Assembly: GCA_037974965.1 (NCBI GenBank)
Contig: JBBPFI010000002.1
Coordinates: 2,232,001 to 2,296,000 of the forward strand
Reading direction: 5' to 3'
Length of the DNA stretch: 64,000 nucleotides
Origin: Dacryopinax spathularia
Lineage: Eukaryota; Basidiomycota; Dacrymycetes; Dacrymycetales; Dacrymycetaceae
Below the pieces are notes generated by a model. It ran no database searches, was not told where the DNA came from, and saw only the letters and a list, made by a program, of their open reading frames with translations. Position 1 is the stretch's first letter. The number at the start of each line of letters is the position of its first letter. Both the position numbers and the translations under genes were made by a program. Positions 48,690-60,535 of the stretch are shown here, piece by piece.

Positions 48690-50412
48690 TCATACAGTAT
48701 CGGTTAACATGGGTCGGAACAAATCATCCACCTCGGGTACGAGATCGCCTGGACCCGCTGGCTCATGGTGTACGCCATCCATGTGCATCCCCAGTACCGG
48801 CACGCCTTCGTCTTCGCTGTTCGGCTCCATGTCGGGTAAAAGATTGATGTATTCGCTGTCGATCAGCATTTCTTCTTCAGTCCGGTTCGCTAAAGTGGTG
48901 CGGAGGATCTGATACGGGTCTGAGGCCAGGAAAAGCGCACGGAGTTGGTGGTATACATCCCAGAAGTTCGATTTCGAAATGGGCGGGCTCCCTAGTGCTA
49001 TAGCCAATTAGGTAGACCCCTTGCCGTGCCGTGCGTCTATAAGGATATACCTTGGTAGTGCGTCTGGAATTCCTCCTCGAATGCCGGGGGTACAAGTTCA
49101 AATACAGGGTGGTCTGTGGGCGCGTAAACGTCTTGAACCTCGGCGAGATCGTCCTCGGTGACGATGATCTGTGCCGATCGTCAATGAAAAGCATGACGAA
49201 GGGGACGCAAGAACTGCTAACCCGGTAATCTCTTGCATTGTCATATCGCTCCGGGTGGTCGAGGATGTCCTGTGGTATGCCTATAGGCATAATCTTATTC
49301 TTATCTGCGCGAGGCTTGCTATTGTTGTGCATCTGCACGTAAGCGTCGAGTCGACTCTGCATGAAGGGGATAGCGAGCCGTCGGAAAACGAAGCTGTCCC
49401 AAGTTCGGTCAGACGGTTCGTGCAAGCGATACGGCAGACTGACTTGTCTAGAGGGACCCCTGGGTCATACCAACGTTCGGTTACACCCTTTTGAAAAAGT
49501 GTCTCGAAAGCAGGGCTGAGTTCCTTCCGCAACTGGGACCACTTCCCCTCCGGCTTGATATTGCCATGTCCACGCTTGATGATGTGTTGTGAGGTGCCGA
49601 CGAGGGTAGGATCCAGCTTCTGTCGAATCATACTGTGGCCGTTGGCGATGCCATTGTTTTCGCTGCCCGGATCGCTCTGGGTGAGGAGCGGTATGCCTGC
49701 GAGTGTTAGCCAGAAATCTTCAGGGAAGACGCCCATACGTGCCTCCGATCTTCCGCGCCATCTCCAGATAATAACTGAATATCAACCGGGGATTCTTGTT
49801 CGTCCACCATATCTTCAGCCACAGGATTGCTCCTGAGAAAGGCTCCATGCCCAAGTGCAGCCATAAGCCGAATTTACCCCATTTGTCATGCTGGTCCACC
49901 GCGATGAAAGCGAAAACCCCAGGCGAACTGAAGTGTCGACGAGCAAACCGATGACTCTTTCGCTGCGCAACCTCGTCAGGGTGAAATGTGGCGTTGTACT
50001 TTCCAATCAATTTCCTGGGTGCCCGACTGTCAGAACATGCCCGCTTAACACACCAGAGCATACTCGGAGGCATGAATGTCATGTAACCTTAGCCAGTCTG
50101 CAGTTCTCTTTGTCCCCCCCGGTCCATATTCGTGACGCACGTGGTCAATGTGCGGTCGAATGGATTGCAAGTCGTGTTTCTGTTGACGGACGCTGAGCAG
50201 GCTGAGCTCTTTCCTTCGGCGGCGAACAGTCCAGGCGCTGCAAGGCATTGATGAGCGCTCGGATGAAAGTACCGCAGTACGTGAACGCACCCAAGCGTCC
50301 ATCCACGCTCGACGGCGCGAACGTCCAGTTTGATGGCCTCGGCGATCGCCCTATCTCTCATGCCTCTCTTGTAGTATTTCGTTATGAGTTCGTTGAGGAC
50401 ATCGTCCGGCAC
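48690..50412 (-). mobile_element. DDE integrase-type transposase gene (Agaricomycete integrase family)
   Basis: An N-terminal helix-turn-helix region (LITKYYKRGMRDRAIAEAIK and RRRRKELSLLSVRQQKHDL) precedes a retroviral-integrase-fold core. The core shows the first catalytic Asp in VDQHDKWGKFGLWLH, then EPFSGAILWLKIWWTNKNPR, the second Asp in TQSDPGSENNGIANG and a likely Glu near NIKPEGKWSQLRKE. Downstream is AIPFMQSRLDAYVQMHNNSK and a C-terminal region ending FRPMLTDTV. Proteins of this kind are abundant in Agaricomycetes and usually annotated only as integrase core proteins. Several small introns are likely. I did not judge in detail whether the copy is whole. It may be the motor of the array-bounded segment, or a later insertion into it. 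Confidence 0.75.
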
Positions 50413-51156
50413 TGCGCGTCGAGGTCAATACGAGCCGGACACGTCGAGCACCACGTACCACTAGGCCGATGTTGATTTCGATTGCGGGGTGGCCGCGATG
50501 ACTGTGAGGCTCGGGACGTATTCATACAGCGAGGGAGGGGGTCAAGCTACAAAGTGCGAGCCAGATGGCAAGTGCCATACCTCGGAGGTCGAGCGGGGAG
50601 AAACCGCCCTGCTGAGTCAGAGACCCCGCGGCTACCCTGTGGTCCCTGAGCAGCCGGCTTGAGGGCAACGGATGGTCGGATCGCACGCGCAGCCAGCCAG
50701 CCACGTCGTAGTGAAGGTCTGATGGAATCGAACATATTCGAGGGTGGAACCATTTCAGTCTACGGGGCGGATCCAGAACCCCCTTACGTTGGGCTGTGCA
50801 AAGGGAGGGGGGGGGGGCGACCGATTGGCTGGAGGGGGTCCGTTGGACCCCTGTGCATTCCGCTGAACGACGCACGGCACGCTATACAGGTGAATACCAC
50901 CAAGAGCCTTGGCCATTGGCTGTGGCTCCATCAATCGGAGCAGAAGCGGTTTACCACGGACAGCGGTAATCGGTGAGGACGATGAGCGGTAGGAACGCTG
51001 CAGGGCCGGTCAATATTGGCAGACCCGAAAAAATATGAGGGCCTGGCCAACATCTGTGAGACCTAAAAAACCCACTCGGCGTCTCTTACATGCCCTCGAC
51101 TGGTTTTTTCTTCCCTCAGACGGCTTGAGTCCATCCAGCTCCTTCACACTTACTCT
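50413..51156. other. Spacer, divergent promoters
   Basis: 0.74 kb between the integrase and alpha-kinase starts. A G-rich run (GGGAGGGGGGGGGGCG) lies at about 50804-50819. No coding region supported. Confidence 0.35.
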
Positions 51157-53809
51157 ATGCCCCCTACCGATACCAGCCACGGCCCGGGGAGCAAGCTGCT
51201 GCTTGCTCCTGGCGGCTTGACCGAGGTCGCGAAAACGGCTCTGTATTGCCGTCGCCGCGAGGACTGCTTGTCGGCCGGGAGCACTAACCCAGCCGTCGCA
51301 CCTGCGCATTACGGCTATATTGCGGCAGGACAACAGTATCAGCTTATCAACGCCCACGGCGACGCGCAACCGGTCTGTATCCCATGTTGGCAGCATTATA
51401 TCGCCAAGGCTGGCGCGACCATGCAGCGAACTGCGATACAAAGCACCAGATCGATGGGAGACCTTCCCCAACCCACAACGCCAGGAGTGCCGCAACCAGA
51501 TGCAGCGACCATACGTCGCATCAATGAGCAGATCAAAAGAGGAGGTCAGCGTGTCTAAGACGGATCAGCCTTGGGCGACACTGATGATGTATGCCGTGTT
51601 TGTAGGTCCAGCCAGAGTGGAGGCACTAGGCTCAGCGGTACGAGACAATAACACCAATTCCCGAGCATCGTCTATATGGTCTAGCGGCGCTCGCACACCC
51701 GCCGTTTCACATTTGAGTACTCGTGGCTACACACCAAATCATCTACACTACGAAGCCGACCGCAAGCGGTTCCTTTCCAAGGCCTACGCACCCGTGGAGG
51801 CCGAGACGATTAGAGTGAAGTTCGCTGTTCATTTCGTCGAGCATGGTCGGCCAGGTTCGCACTTGTTCAAGGTCAGTCAGCACAGCCATGTGCGTGAGGA
51901 TGGCGCAGAAGTGCTAACGCTCGGAACCAAGAATCTTGAAGATATGCAAGTTATGCCCGCGCGTAGTACCGGTCCTCAGATCAAGGGGACGTGTTTCGCC
52001 ATCCTACAAAGGCCCTTGCTGGAGCAAACTCGTGGTTTTCCCTTCAAGATAGAAGACTTCAAGCTCCGCGGCAAGAATGGCTCGGACTACGATAGGTTTC
52101 CGTCAGCTCAGCCGCTCTTCTACAATGAATGCTTCGGTCGACAGGGGGGGAAAGGGAAGGCAGCGAACGGACCGATCTTCTTGAAGTCGAAGCAGTTCGA
52201 AGTGCGCCTGGAAATGTCGTACGAGCTATGGACAGCAGTGCAATGTCATCTAGAACCGACGGTTGCCCCGCTCTTGATGAGTGCTGCACCCACGGCTTGC
52301 CCCACTGGAACCTTGTCATCGGCGCTCACCAAGACCCGCCAGCGAGAGACGGCGCCGCCCACGGACTTCATCAGAAAGCGAAACAAGCCCGACGAGGGAA
52401 GATCCGTGAGAGACAGTTTTTACACGGATGATATATATAACTGAAGCCAATCGACAGGCAATGAGTCCTCCGGTATCTCCGCCGACCAAGCTCACTTCGG
52501 CTCAGAGACAAGCGAGAGCAACAGAAATGACAGGAGACGACGAGCATGATATCCCCGAAACCGCCGCAATTCGAGCTGCCCTCGTGACCAGCGCGGCTGA
52601 CATCATTGGTTTGAGAGCACCAGATGGTATGGGGTACAACCTGCCTGCAACTTCAATTAGACTGACCGGTTCTAAAGGGATCTATCGTCAAATGGGCTTG
52701 TTCATTATCGCGCCGCTGGTGAAATTCAGCGAGCTCATCCGCGGCCAATTCAGAATCAACCTCGATTGGATGATGAACGGTTGGACGGCGGAGCTGATGG
52801 TGGATGAGCGACTTGAGTCAATGCTGGGACCGGCTGGCACCTTCAAAACCACGCATCCAGGTTCCCTGGTGCTGTATATGCGAGGGGAGACGATTTCGGC
52901 AGAGGATATGGGACCTTTCTCGGTCAGTGGCGGTTGCCAGGTAGCGGTGAAGCGTTGGTCGGTCGGAGGGGCTCGCATAAGCAAGCCGAAGGAAGAGGCT
53001 AAGTTGGCGGGAGAGATGACGAACTTGATGTGGGGGTCGTCGCTGCTGAACCTGGCGTACAGCTGTATCGACGTCGCCATACGGAGGTCGAACGAGGATG
53101 ATCCCATTCGTCAGTTGTCCATCCCGCGCCTGCGCTTCGTAAAGTGCGGGATGTTCCGAGTTGGCAAATCAAGCAAGAGACCTAGCCAGGCTTACCTAAT
53201 CGAAGAGGTCATCCGCTCGACCGACGGGAGCGGCAAGTTCGTGAAGTATATGCACAACGCATCGGCGATTCCGCTCGTGGCGACAGGTGAAGAGGGGAGA
53301 ATCGCCACTTTTCTTTCTTTCACACAGCACCTCCAATACGAGAAGACAGGTGGCCTGGTGTACGTCAGTGATTATCAAGGCGAGCCTTTTCCATAACAAT
53401 AACAGCGATGCACCTGACACCACGCTAGGAAGCCACACTTTGTTGACCGACCCCCAAATCATGACAAGCCCGTAAGTAGTCTAAATTTGAGGATTGGCGC
53501 CCCTGACCCCAGTATCACAGAAAGATCGAGGATGCGATCTTCGGAGGCGGAAACCTACCTGAGGCGTTTGCCGCCTTTACCGAAGAACATGTGTGCAACG
53601 AGTACTGCGTCGCCTTCCAGCTTTCTTCTTTCATGGACGAGAGCGAGCGGGGCGCGGAGGAGTATGGTGGTCGACCTGACGAGGTCCATGAGAGCCACGC
53701 AGCTGGAACGGGCACCGGACGCGATGCCGTCATCGGTTCCGACACGGACAGCGCCATTCTGAAATTAGGTGAGCACGACGGGACAGTAGAAGGTGACCCG
53801 ATGGATTAA
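51157..53809 (+). CDS. Alpha-type protein kinase
   Basis: Five or more exons, introns about 51546-51609, 52405-52458, 53380-53428 (GC-AG) and 53473-53520. The N-terminus MPPTDTSHGPGSKLLLAPGG leads to a cysteine pair (VCIPCW) and a long unassigned region. The kinase domain follows from about 52690: VAVKRW with the ATP-binding Lys, RFVKCGMFRV, QAYLIEEVI, FVKYMHNASA, a TLLTDPQIMTSP segment, the glycine-rich IFGGGNLPEAF and the zinc-site EEHVCNEYC. This fits the eEF2K/myosin-heavy-chain-kinase fold expanded in mushroom fungi. The acidic tail ends EGDPMD. The target is unknown. Confidence 0.8.
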
Positions 53810-54186
53810 GATAAGGCATCATATCCCGAACAAACCTCCTAGATTCGTACAGATCGCGATACTCACAAGAATCGGTGAAATCGCTTAATATACACCCTTC
53901 AGGATATGTGGCACCGAGGAGATATCACTTCCGCGTTTGCACGTACGTGAAGTGCCTAGTGCCGTAGCAAGCCAAGTGGGGACAGCGACCAACCTTTCAG
54001 GGCAGGCAGCTGGCCGCAAGCCTTAGCGGCGACGCCACGGGGATATGCCTATAACATCCAGCTGGTTGTGTGCAAGGCGGCGGCGAGGTTGCACGGGCCC
54101 GCGTCCATACGACATGGAGCGGTGAGCGTTACTTGCCGGCCGATAACAGTTGAGGCGCTGGTATGACCAGCGCTCATATGTGAGAG
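53810..54186. other. Spacer between the alpha-kinase and the right array
   Basis: 0.38 kb, no gene or repeat recognised before the array starts. Confidence 0.35.
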
Positions 54187-55050
54187 ATCATGCTGCTCGA
54201 CAAGGGGTATGCGGCAAGGTACGTCCCCTCCCACTTGAGTACTCCCACACGGAGCTGAACGTCCCATCCAGCTCGAAAACGACCATCCTGTGCGGTACTG
54301 GCTGCTGTGCGCGAGGCAGGGGACGTGGTCAGGCAAGTCCCATGCTGCTCGACAAGGGGTATGCGGCGAGGTACGTCCCCTCCCACTTGGGTACTCCCAC
54401 CCGGAACTGAACGTCCCATCCAGCTCGAAAACGACCATTCTGTGCGGTAATGGGCGCTGTGCGCGAGGGAGGGGACGTGGTCAGGCAAGTCCCATGCTGC
54501 TCGACAAGGGGTATGCGGCGAGGTACGTCCCCTCCCACTTGAGTACTCGCACACGGAGCTGAACGGCCCATCCAGCTCGACAACGACCATTCTGTGCGGT
54601 ACTGGCTGCTGTGCGCGAGGCAGGGGACGTGGTTGAGCAAGTCCCATGCTGCTCGACAAGGGGTATGCGGCGAGGTACGTCCCCTCCCACTTGAGTACTC
54701 CCACACGGAGCTGAACATCCCATCCAGCTCGAAAACGACCATCCTGTGCGGTACTGGCTGCTGTGCGCGAGGGAGGGGACGTGGTCAGGCAAGTCCCATG
54801 CTGCTCGACAAGGGGTATGCGGCGAGGTACGTCCCCTCCCACTTGGGTACTCCCACCCCTCACTGAACGTCCCATCCAGCGCGAAAACGCCCATCCTGTG
54901 CGGTACTGGCTGCTGTGCGCGAGGGAGGGGACGTGGTCAGGCAAGTCCCATGCTGCTCGACAAGGGGTATGCGGCGAGGTACGTCCCCTCCCACTTGAGT
55001 ACTCCCACAACCCACTTGAGTACTCCCACAACTCACGGAAGGTGTCGTTC
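54187..55050 (-). repeat. Right tandem array, same unit inverted, 5 clear copies
   Basis: The reverse anchor CCCATCC recurs at 54263, 54415, 54567, 54719 and 54871, a period of 152 bp; a worn sixth copy lies at about 55048. The unit is the reverse complement of that in 34600-36500. The outer end has an 18-20 bp stretch (CCCACTTGAGTACTCCCACA) present twice in a row at about 54990-55030, a partial-unit duplication. Worn sequence continues to about 55110. Confidence 0.95.
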
Positions 55051-55325
55051 AGCTCGAAGACGGCCATCCTTCCCGATACAGCCTGCTGTGCGCGAGGTAG
55101 AGGAAAGTAGCAAGGTGGGCGATCGGGCCTTGCATTGCATGATGACGGATCGCCCAAGCAAGCCACACGCTGCTGAAACGGCCGCTAACTGTACAGTACC
55201 AGTCATTCGCCGATGTTTATAAGGTCGCCACCGCATCGCGTCAGCCTTCTGCATTGTTGCTTCCCAAACGACCGTGCACCCCCGATATCACTACATCCAC
55301 AACATCCAAGTGAGCGACAGTGACT

Positions 55326-55722
55326 ATGGCGTCCCTCGCCTTCTACGCTGCACAAGCGCGGTGTCAAGATGCTATGCGAGCGCTCAGTAGGGGCTAGGTC
55401 TTATGTCCAATGGGAGGATGCTGACAACGTAGCAGGGCTATCACAGTCGACGCCTTTCAATTGCCCTACATATTCGATGCTCGCCCAACTTTCCCAGCTG
55501 ATAGAGGAAGAAGGCCAGGGGCTTCATCACCAACATGAGGCTCAGTGGGCTACACTACGAGCTCACATCCACGGGGGCAAGACCTGGAACGCGTCGACGC
55601 TGCTGGATTACCAGATCCGGCTCCTGCTCGCACAGGAGCGCGAAGAGGCGGTACTGCTGCACAAGTGGGAAGGGGACTTGGCAGGTATATTGGAGAACGG
55701 CGCGTGCGGAGAACTTGTGTAG
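55326..55722 (+). CDS. Small unrecognised protein
   Basis: Two exons: MASLAFYAAQARCQDAMRAL, then after an intron (about 55385-55435) LSQSTPFNCPTYSMLAQLSQ and a helical region with HHQHEAQWATLRAHIHGGK and LLAQEREEAVLLHKWEGDLA. About 115 residues with no known domain, possibly a coiled coil. It lies just outside the right array. Confidence 0.45.
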
Positions 55723-55897
55723 CAGTTAGCAAGTGGAAGATGTAGCCGGGTGATATGACGAAATGAAAGGCATGGGCGATGGACGGATATCATTGAATGA
55801 GAGATGGGAGAGCTGACGCACGTGACGCACAGTCGCGTCGGTCTGAAAGAACGTCTAAAGTTCAGCGACGAGCGGTCCTCGTCTGACATCTACAATC

Positions 55898-57475
55898 ATG
55901 GCCCAGATCACCGCGCACAGTTCGGCACACAAAGTTCTTGGCATCGAGGAGGTTCTAGACCACATCAGCTTGTTCATGACAGCGAAAGAGCGGACCAGGC
56001 TGGGCCGAACAAGTCGATGGATGCGACGCGTGTTAGCGCAAGGATGGGAGCAGGCCGACTTTGTGCATATATGCGTGCTGGCCGACGCCCTACATGGGAA
56101 CGTCGACGCACAGGTATCCATTGAAAGCGTACAATGAAGTGGGAGACTGATATCGGTCAAGTTGGCAGGAAGACTCCATGCATATCGCAGTGCAGTTCGG
56201 GTTTTGAAACTGGAGCCCCTGACAGTAGACGACTCCAAGAAACAAGTCTCTATGCTGGTTGACATCTGCAAGAGAACAGGGGAAGGTGTAATCTTTCCGC
56301 ACCTCCGTGTTCTCTCACTCACCTGCAATCATTGGCTGGGGATGAGCGCGGCTGTGCGATGCTATACGTCAACCTTGCGAAGGCTGGAGCTGGACATTCA
56401 AGAACCGGCGGTGCGAAACACGGTGCGCTATAAGGACGCGATTTGCGTGATGCTCGCCATGCTGCCGGACATCAGCCCATACCTGGAAGATCTTGTGATC
56501 CACCAGAGCGACGATAGCGGACCGTTGCCAAGCTTGCCCTCGTCTGCTTTCATTTCTAGACTCCCTCGGCTCAAGCTCGTATCATTGAACTGGGCTTTCC
56601 TAAACACGGAGGCTCTCAAGCAACTGGTGACGTCAAGAGTGACGCATCTGGAAGTTCTCGGTCGCGATGATGTGGACTCCCTCGCACTCTGGACCGTCTC
56701 GACGGAACTTGACGCTGAATGGATCGATCTAGAAGATGTACGGCTTCGTGGCTCAGTTCGGAATGCCAACACACTGCTTCTGGCTCTCAAAGCATTGCCG
56801 ACCTCACTGAAGTTGAACCTGGGTGGATGGGATGGCTCTCTTCCGCTGTCGCACCTTTCCGGCGCATTAACTGACTACGCCGCACGACTGGAAACGCTTG
56901 ACATCGTTATACGTGGGACCACGACTAGACCCATAGATGTACCTCTCGACCTCGGCGAACTGCGCTCGCTGGCAGTTTGCAAAGGAATGAAGAACTTCTC
57001 GATAGAATACGACAGTCGCAAGCCGATTACTACTATGAACAACTCGCTCCTCGCTCTGACCGCGGGTTGGACTGAGCTCGAACGCTTCCGCGCGCTCTGG
57101 GGAAAGGTTGCCAAGACTCGGCGACTAAAGGTTTCCGGTGTTCCCAGCTTTCTAATCACGGATATCGCGGAACTTACACATACCTGCCCGAAGCTACGAA
57201 TCATGGAGCTGACCTCGGCGACCTTTGAAGAAGATATGGAGTGGCCGGAGCCCGCTGCTGAGGATCACAAGCTGATCCTGCTGTTAGACGACATCGTCGC
57301 AGACGAGATGTACCTCGCTGATACAATGGAGCGGATCTGGCCAGGACTCGACATCCAGTTCTCGGGTCAAGCGCCATGGATTGTGACGGCTGCGAGGCAG
57401 TACAACGAGCGGATCAAGGCAGCAAGATATAGAATTGAGTGCCGCAAGCAGCTGCGCATGGAGACGAGGACGTAG
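55898..57475 (+). CDS. F-box/LRR-type protein
   Basis: The first exon carries an F-box-like helix set (VLGIEEVLDHISLFMTAKER, TRLGRTSRWMRRVLAQGW). After an intron of about 47 bp (56114-56160) comes a leucine-rich-repeat-like region: LRVLSLTCNHWLGM, LRRLELDIQEP, LEDLVIHQSDDSG, LPRLKLVSLNWAFLNTEAL. About 500 residues. Such genes are hugely expanded in Agaricomycetes and are thought to pick substrates for SCF ubiquitin ligases. The target is unknown. Confidence 0.72.
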
Positions 57476-58515
57476 TCCCTCGATGAGTCAGTTAGGGCAG
57501 AGAAGGCGATGGGCGTAGTCATTAAATGTGTTTATTATGCATTGTAATTGTGGATGTGGAGCTCGTAGACGAAATGACCCTAAATTATTTGATCAATAAT
57601 GTCGCCCCTACCCTTGGACGGATTGAGGCGAGAGTGCTTGGAGCAAACAACAGAGGATGGAAGACAGTCTAATGATTAAGTATAGCCGACAGCACTGCAA
57701 GCCATTGCACATAAACGATTCAGCTCTCGGAACAGTATCGCATCATTGTATGAGGGGTTTGAGAGCATTGTATGGCGCTCTAACGGATTGATACACGTGC
57801 CCAGTGACAGAACAATGGACGGCTGATCCCGCGGAAGGATAGCGGTAACAGGAAATAATTGCTTGAGCCCGAGTTGTGCAATACCCAGGGCTTTCGGGGT
57901 CTCAGCGGCTGTGTCGAGGGTCCTGTTCACTTAGCCCCGTGCAAATCGACCTGTTCACTTAGCGTTTCCGTAGCCGCTGAGTGAACTGTGTGTTGATGAT
58001 GCTTTTGTTGTGGTCGCCGCACCCTTCGTCCCCTGTAGGATAGGACGTTTCGCCGCCTGATTGATCGACGCTTTTGTGCCCCTGCTGGGCGCAGCACGTT
58101 TCCCGCCGCTCTCAACTCCCGCTATCTTCCCCCTGCAGGTGGGGATGAACGTCCTACGAGCGGGCGAGGAGCAATTGAGATACTGTACGTAAGCGATTGG
58201 CCGATTCGGTGCCCCTCGCCGTCGTCGTCGTATTTTGCGCCGTGTGGTGCGCGTCATAACTGCACATCCGACGGAGTGCAACGTACGAGCTCTTGTGTCT
58301 TTTGCTATACCTGCGCGTTCCAAGGTCGGAGCAGGTGCGGAAAGACGCAATGTATGATCAGACTCAAAAACTCCAATTAATAACAAAAAGAAGAAAAAAT
58401 CCAGATCCATATGCCAATCCCAACTATCAACAAAACAAAAGTTCTCATCTCACCCATCCCCACCCCGTCCCCGTCCGGCCCACTCCAGCCCAGCCTATCC
58501 CAGCCCCAAGAGCGC
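57476..58515. other. Intergenic with a possible gene fragment
   Basis: 1.04 kb at the right border of the island. It holds the doubtful fragment listed at 57676 and a basic open frame on the minus strand at 57955-58257 (MTRTTRRKIRRRRRGAPNRP) that I cannot support as a gene. Confidence 0.35.
57676..57930 (-). pseudogene. Possible patatin-like fragment
   Basis: The frame reads LGIAQLGLKQLFP, then PSIVLSLGTCINP and FRELNRLCAMACSAVGY. The first part recalls the VVSLGTG segment of patatin-type lipases. It is too short for a whole domain, and no adjoining exon with the Gly-x-Ser-x-Gly site was found. Weak call. Confidence 0.22.
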
Positions 58516-60535
58516 CTACCGCTCCCTAGGCCAAGGCGTCGGACTCTCCCCCACCGCAGCATCCTCCACCCGTCCCCCATGAACAGTCATATCATCCTGC
58601 CCCCTTCCCAATAACTCAAACGCCCCCGTCGTCTGCCTTCTCCCCTGTCCCTGACCCACGCCGGGGCCGAAGGCGGAGGGGCGACCAAAGCCGCCGTCCG
58701 CTTTTCGCACGCCGAAGACTGTTTCTTCTTCTTGGGCGGAAGGTTGACGATGGTTGGCGAGGGGGGCAAAGCTGTCGTCCCCGTCTTCAGAGGAGTCGAA
58801 GCTGTCATCCACAGAGATATCCCTCCCTCCTCCGAACATCGGTGCTCTCACACCGGGAGGAGCACTCCCAACGCTCGAAAAACTGTCTCCTTCGCTATCG
58901 AACGACTCGTCCCCCTCTCCTCCTCGTGACCCACCACTAGCTAGCGAACCCGTCCCGCCTGCAGAGCCGGGGTAATTAAGATGCTGCGTCGGTGGCGAGC
59001 CAAAGTCCTCGAACGAGCTGTCTCCCCCGTCGCCCGATGAAGTCGTAGAGGAAGGGAAAGAGATATTCCCCTCCTGCATAATCTGCGACACGCGCGGATG
59101 GAGCGTGCTCATGCGGGACGGTTTCTTCGCTGGGCTTGCGGTTGGCCTCCTGCGCGGCGGGGTCGGGTGTGCTGCTGAGGTGGGGGCTTGCCAGCTGTAT
59201 GCCGTGCTGCGGTCGTCCGCTTCGGGGGAAGGAGTGTCCCCCCGCAGGCCGCGGGTCATCCCTTCCACTGTTAGGCGGGCCACCTCTTTAGCGGGCGTAC
59301 GGGCGAGTTTCTTGGCGGGTAGGGTGAAGTTCATCGTCACAGGCGGGGACATCCCAGGTGGAAGACCATCATCGTCCGAATCGTCGTCGATCGGCAAGTT
59401 AAGGGGCGGCATGCCTTTATCCCTCCTTGGCGTCCTATGCTGATGCTGCTGAGGTTTGGCGGGCGAGGGAAGGCGCAGGTCAGCAATGCCGTTCCACCGC
59501 TTGCCCTGCTCTTCCCCAGCTCCGGCGGGACGGAAGGGATTTAGAGCTGCACGAGGTGTGCGCTGAGCGGCGTTGGACTTGAGCACGTTTTTCAGCAGAG
59601 CGCCGTTCGCCCCGTTCGTCCTGTCTGCGCGTTGCTTCCCCTTCTCTTTCTCCTTTTCCCTCTCCGCGGGGAACGTCGACTGCAGAGCCGCAGCACCCGT
59701 CCTGACCGTCGGGTCCGCAGGAGGCAATATATCCCCAGCCGTACTGGACCCGACGGTGCTAGGCGGCGCGTAATGCACCGGCGACTGGAGGGGCGTGTCC
59801 GTCCCATCGCTCAAGATAGACGAGTACCCGCCCAGCCTCTGCCCGGGCTGGCTTTGACTCTCGCCAGAGTCGAGTTTGAGATCATCCCGCAGCTGCCGGT
59901 CGAGCTTCGTAAACGGACTCTCGACGCTCGCGGCCCAACTCTCCTCTTCCGGCGACCTCCCCCGCGAGCGCGACCGCGACTCCAGATCGCTAGCGCCGGT
60001 GATATGCTGGCTCGACAAAGCGGTCCCGGGAAGAGGAGTAGATGAGACCGCCGCGCCGCCTAGGAAGGACGAGGATCCCGTTTGGGTCTGGTCGGGGGCG
60101 GAGATCGTTTCTTCTGCAGTTTCCTGGTCTGTGTAGGTTGGCGCGCCGGAGAGGAGGGATTGGTCCGGTTGGGAGACTTGGATCTGTGCTGCGGCTTCGA
60201 AGAAACTTCTCCAGAACTGTTCATCTTTGTCAGCAGTGCTCGCCATACAGACAAGATGGACGGTATGGAGGAATGGGTCGGTGGGGTGAAAGGGGAAGAG
60301 GGCGCACCTTACTAGCCTCCTTAACAGGCTGCGTATCCCTATCGAACCTCTTCAGAGCAGGGATGATCCTCTCCGTAATAACATGATGGATCTTAGCGAA
60401 GTTGGCGTCGATGTCCTGGAGCATAAAGGTGATCTGTTGGTCGATCTGGTCGATTTGGGCGTTGGGGGGTGCGGAGGGGTCGACGCCGGGGATTATTAGG
60501 AGGGGAAGAGGGTCGGGCGGGTTGACGGGCGGCAT
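58516..60535 (-). CDS. ASK1: DASH complex subunit Ask1
   Basis: Two exons; the intron (about 60214-60307) sits inside the conserved domain. The N-terminal Ask1 region is clear: DQIDQQITFMLQDIDANFAK, HHVITERIIPALKRFDRDTQ, VKEASK joined to FWRSFFEAAAQIQVS. A long disordered region rich in Ser, Pro and Gly follows, to about 650 residues in total, as in other fungi. It includes SP/TP sites suited to Cdk phosphorylation. The DASH/Dam1 ring couples kinetochores to microtubules. Confidence 0.92.

Noticed and set aside
34600-55050. Starship, Crypton or Polinton identity for the segment
   Set aside because: No tyrosine recombinase, family B polymerase, packaging ATPase or capsid protein was recognised among the interior genes.
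57955-58257. Basic 100-residue minus-strand frame
   Set aside because: Arg/Lys-rich composition only; no family, intron or neighbour support.
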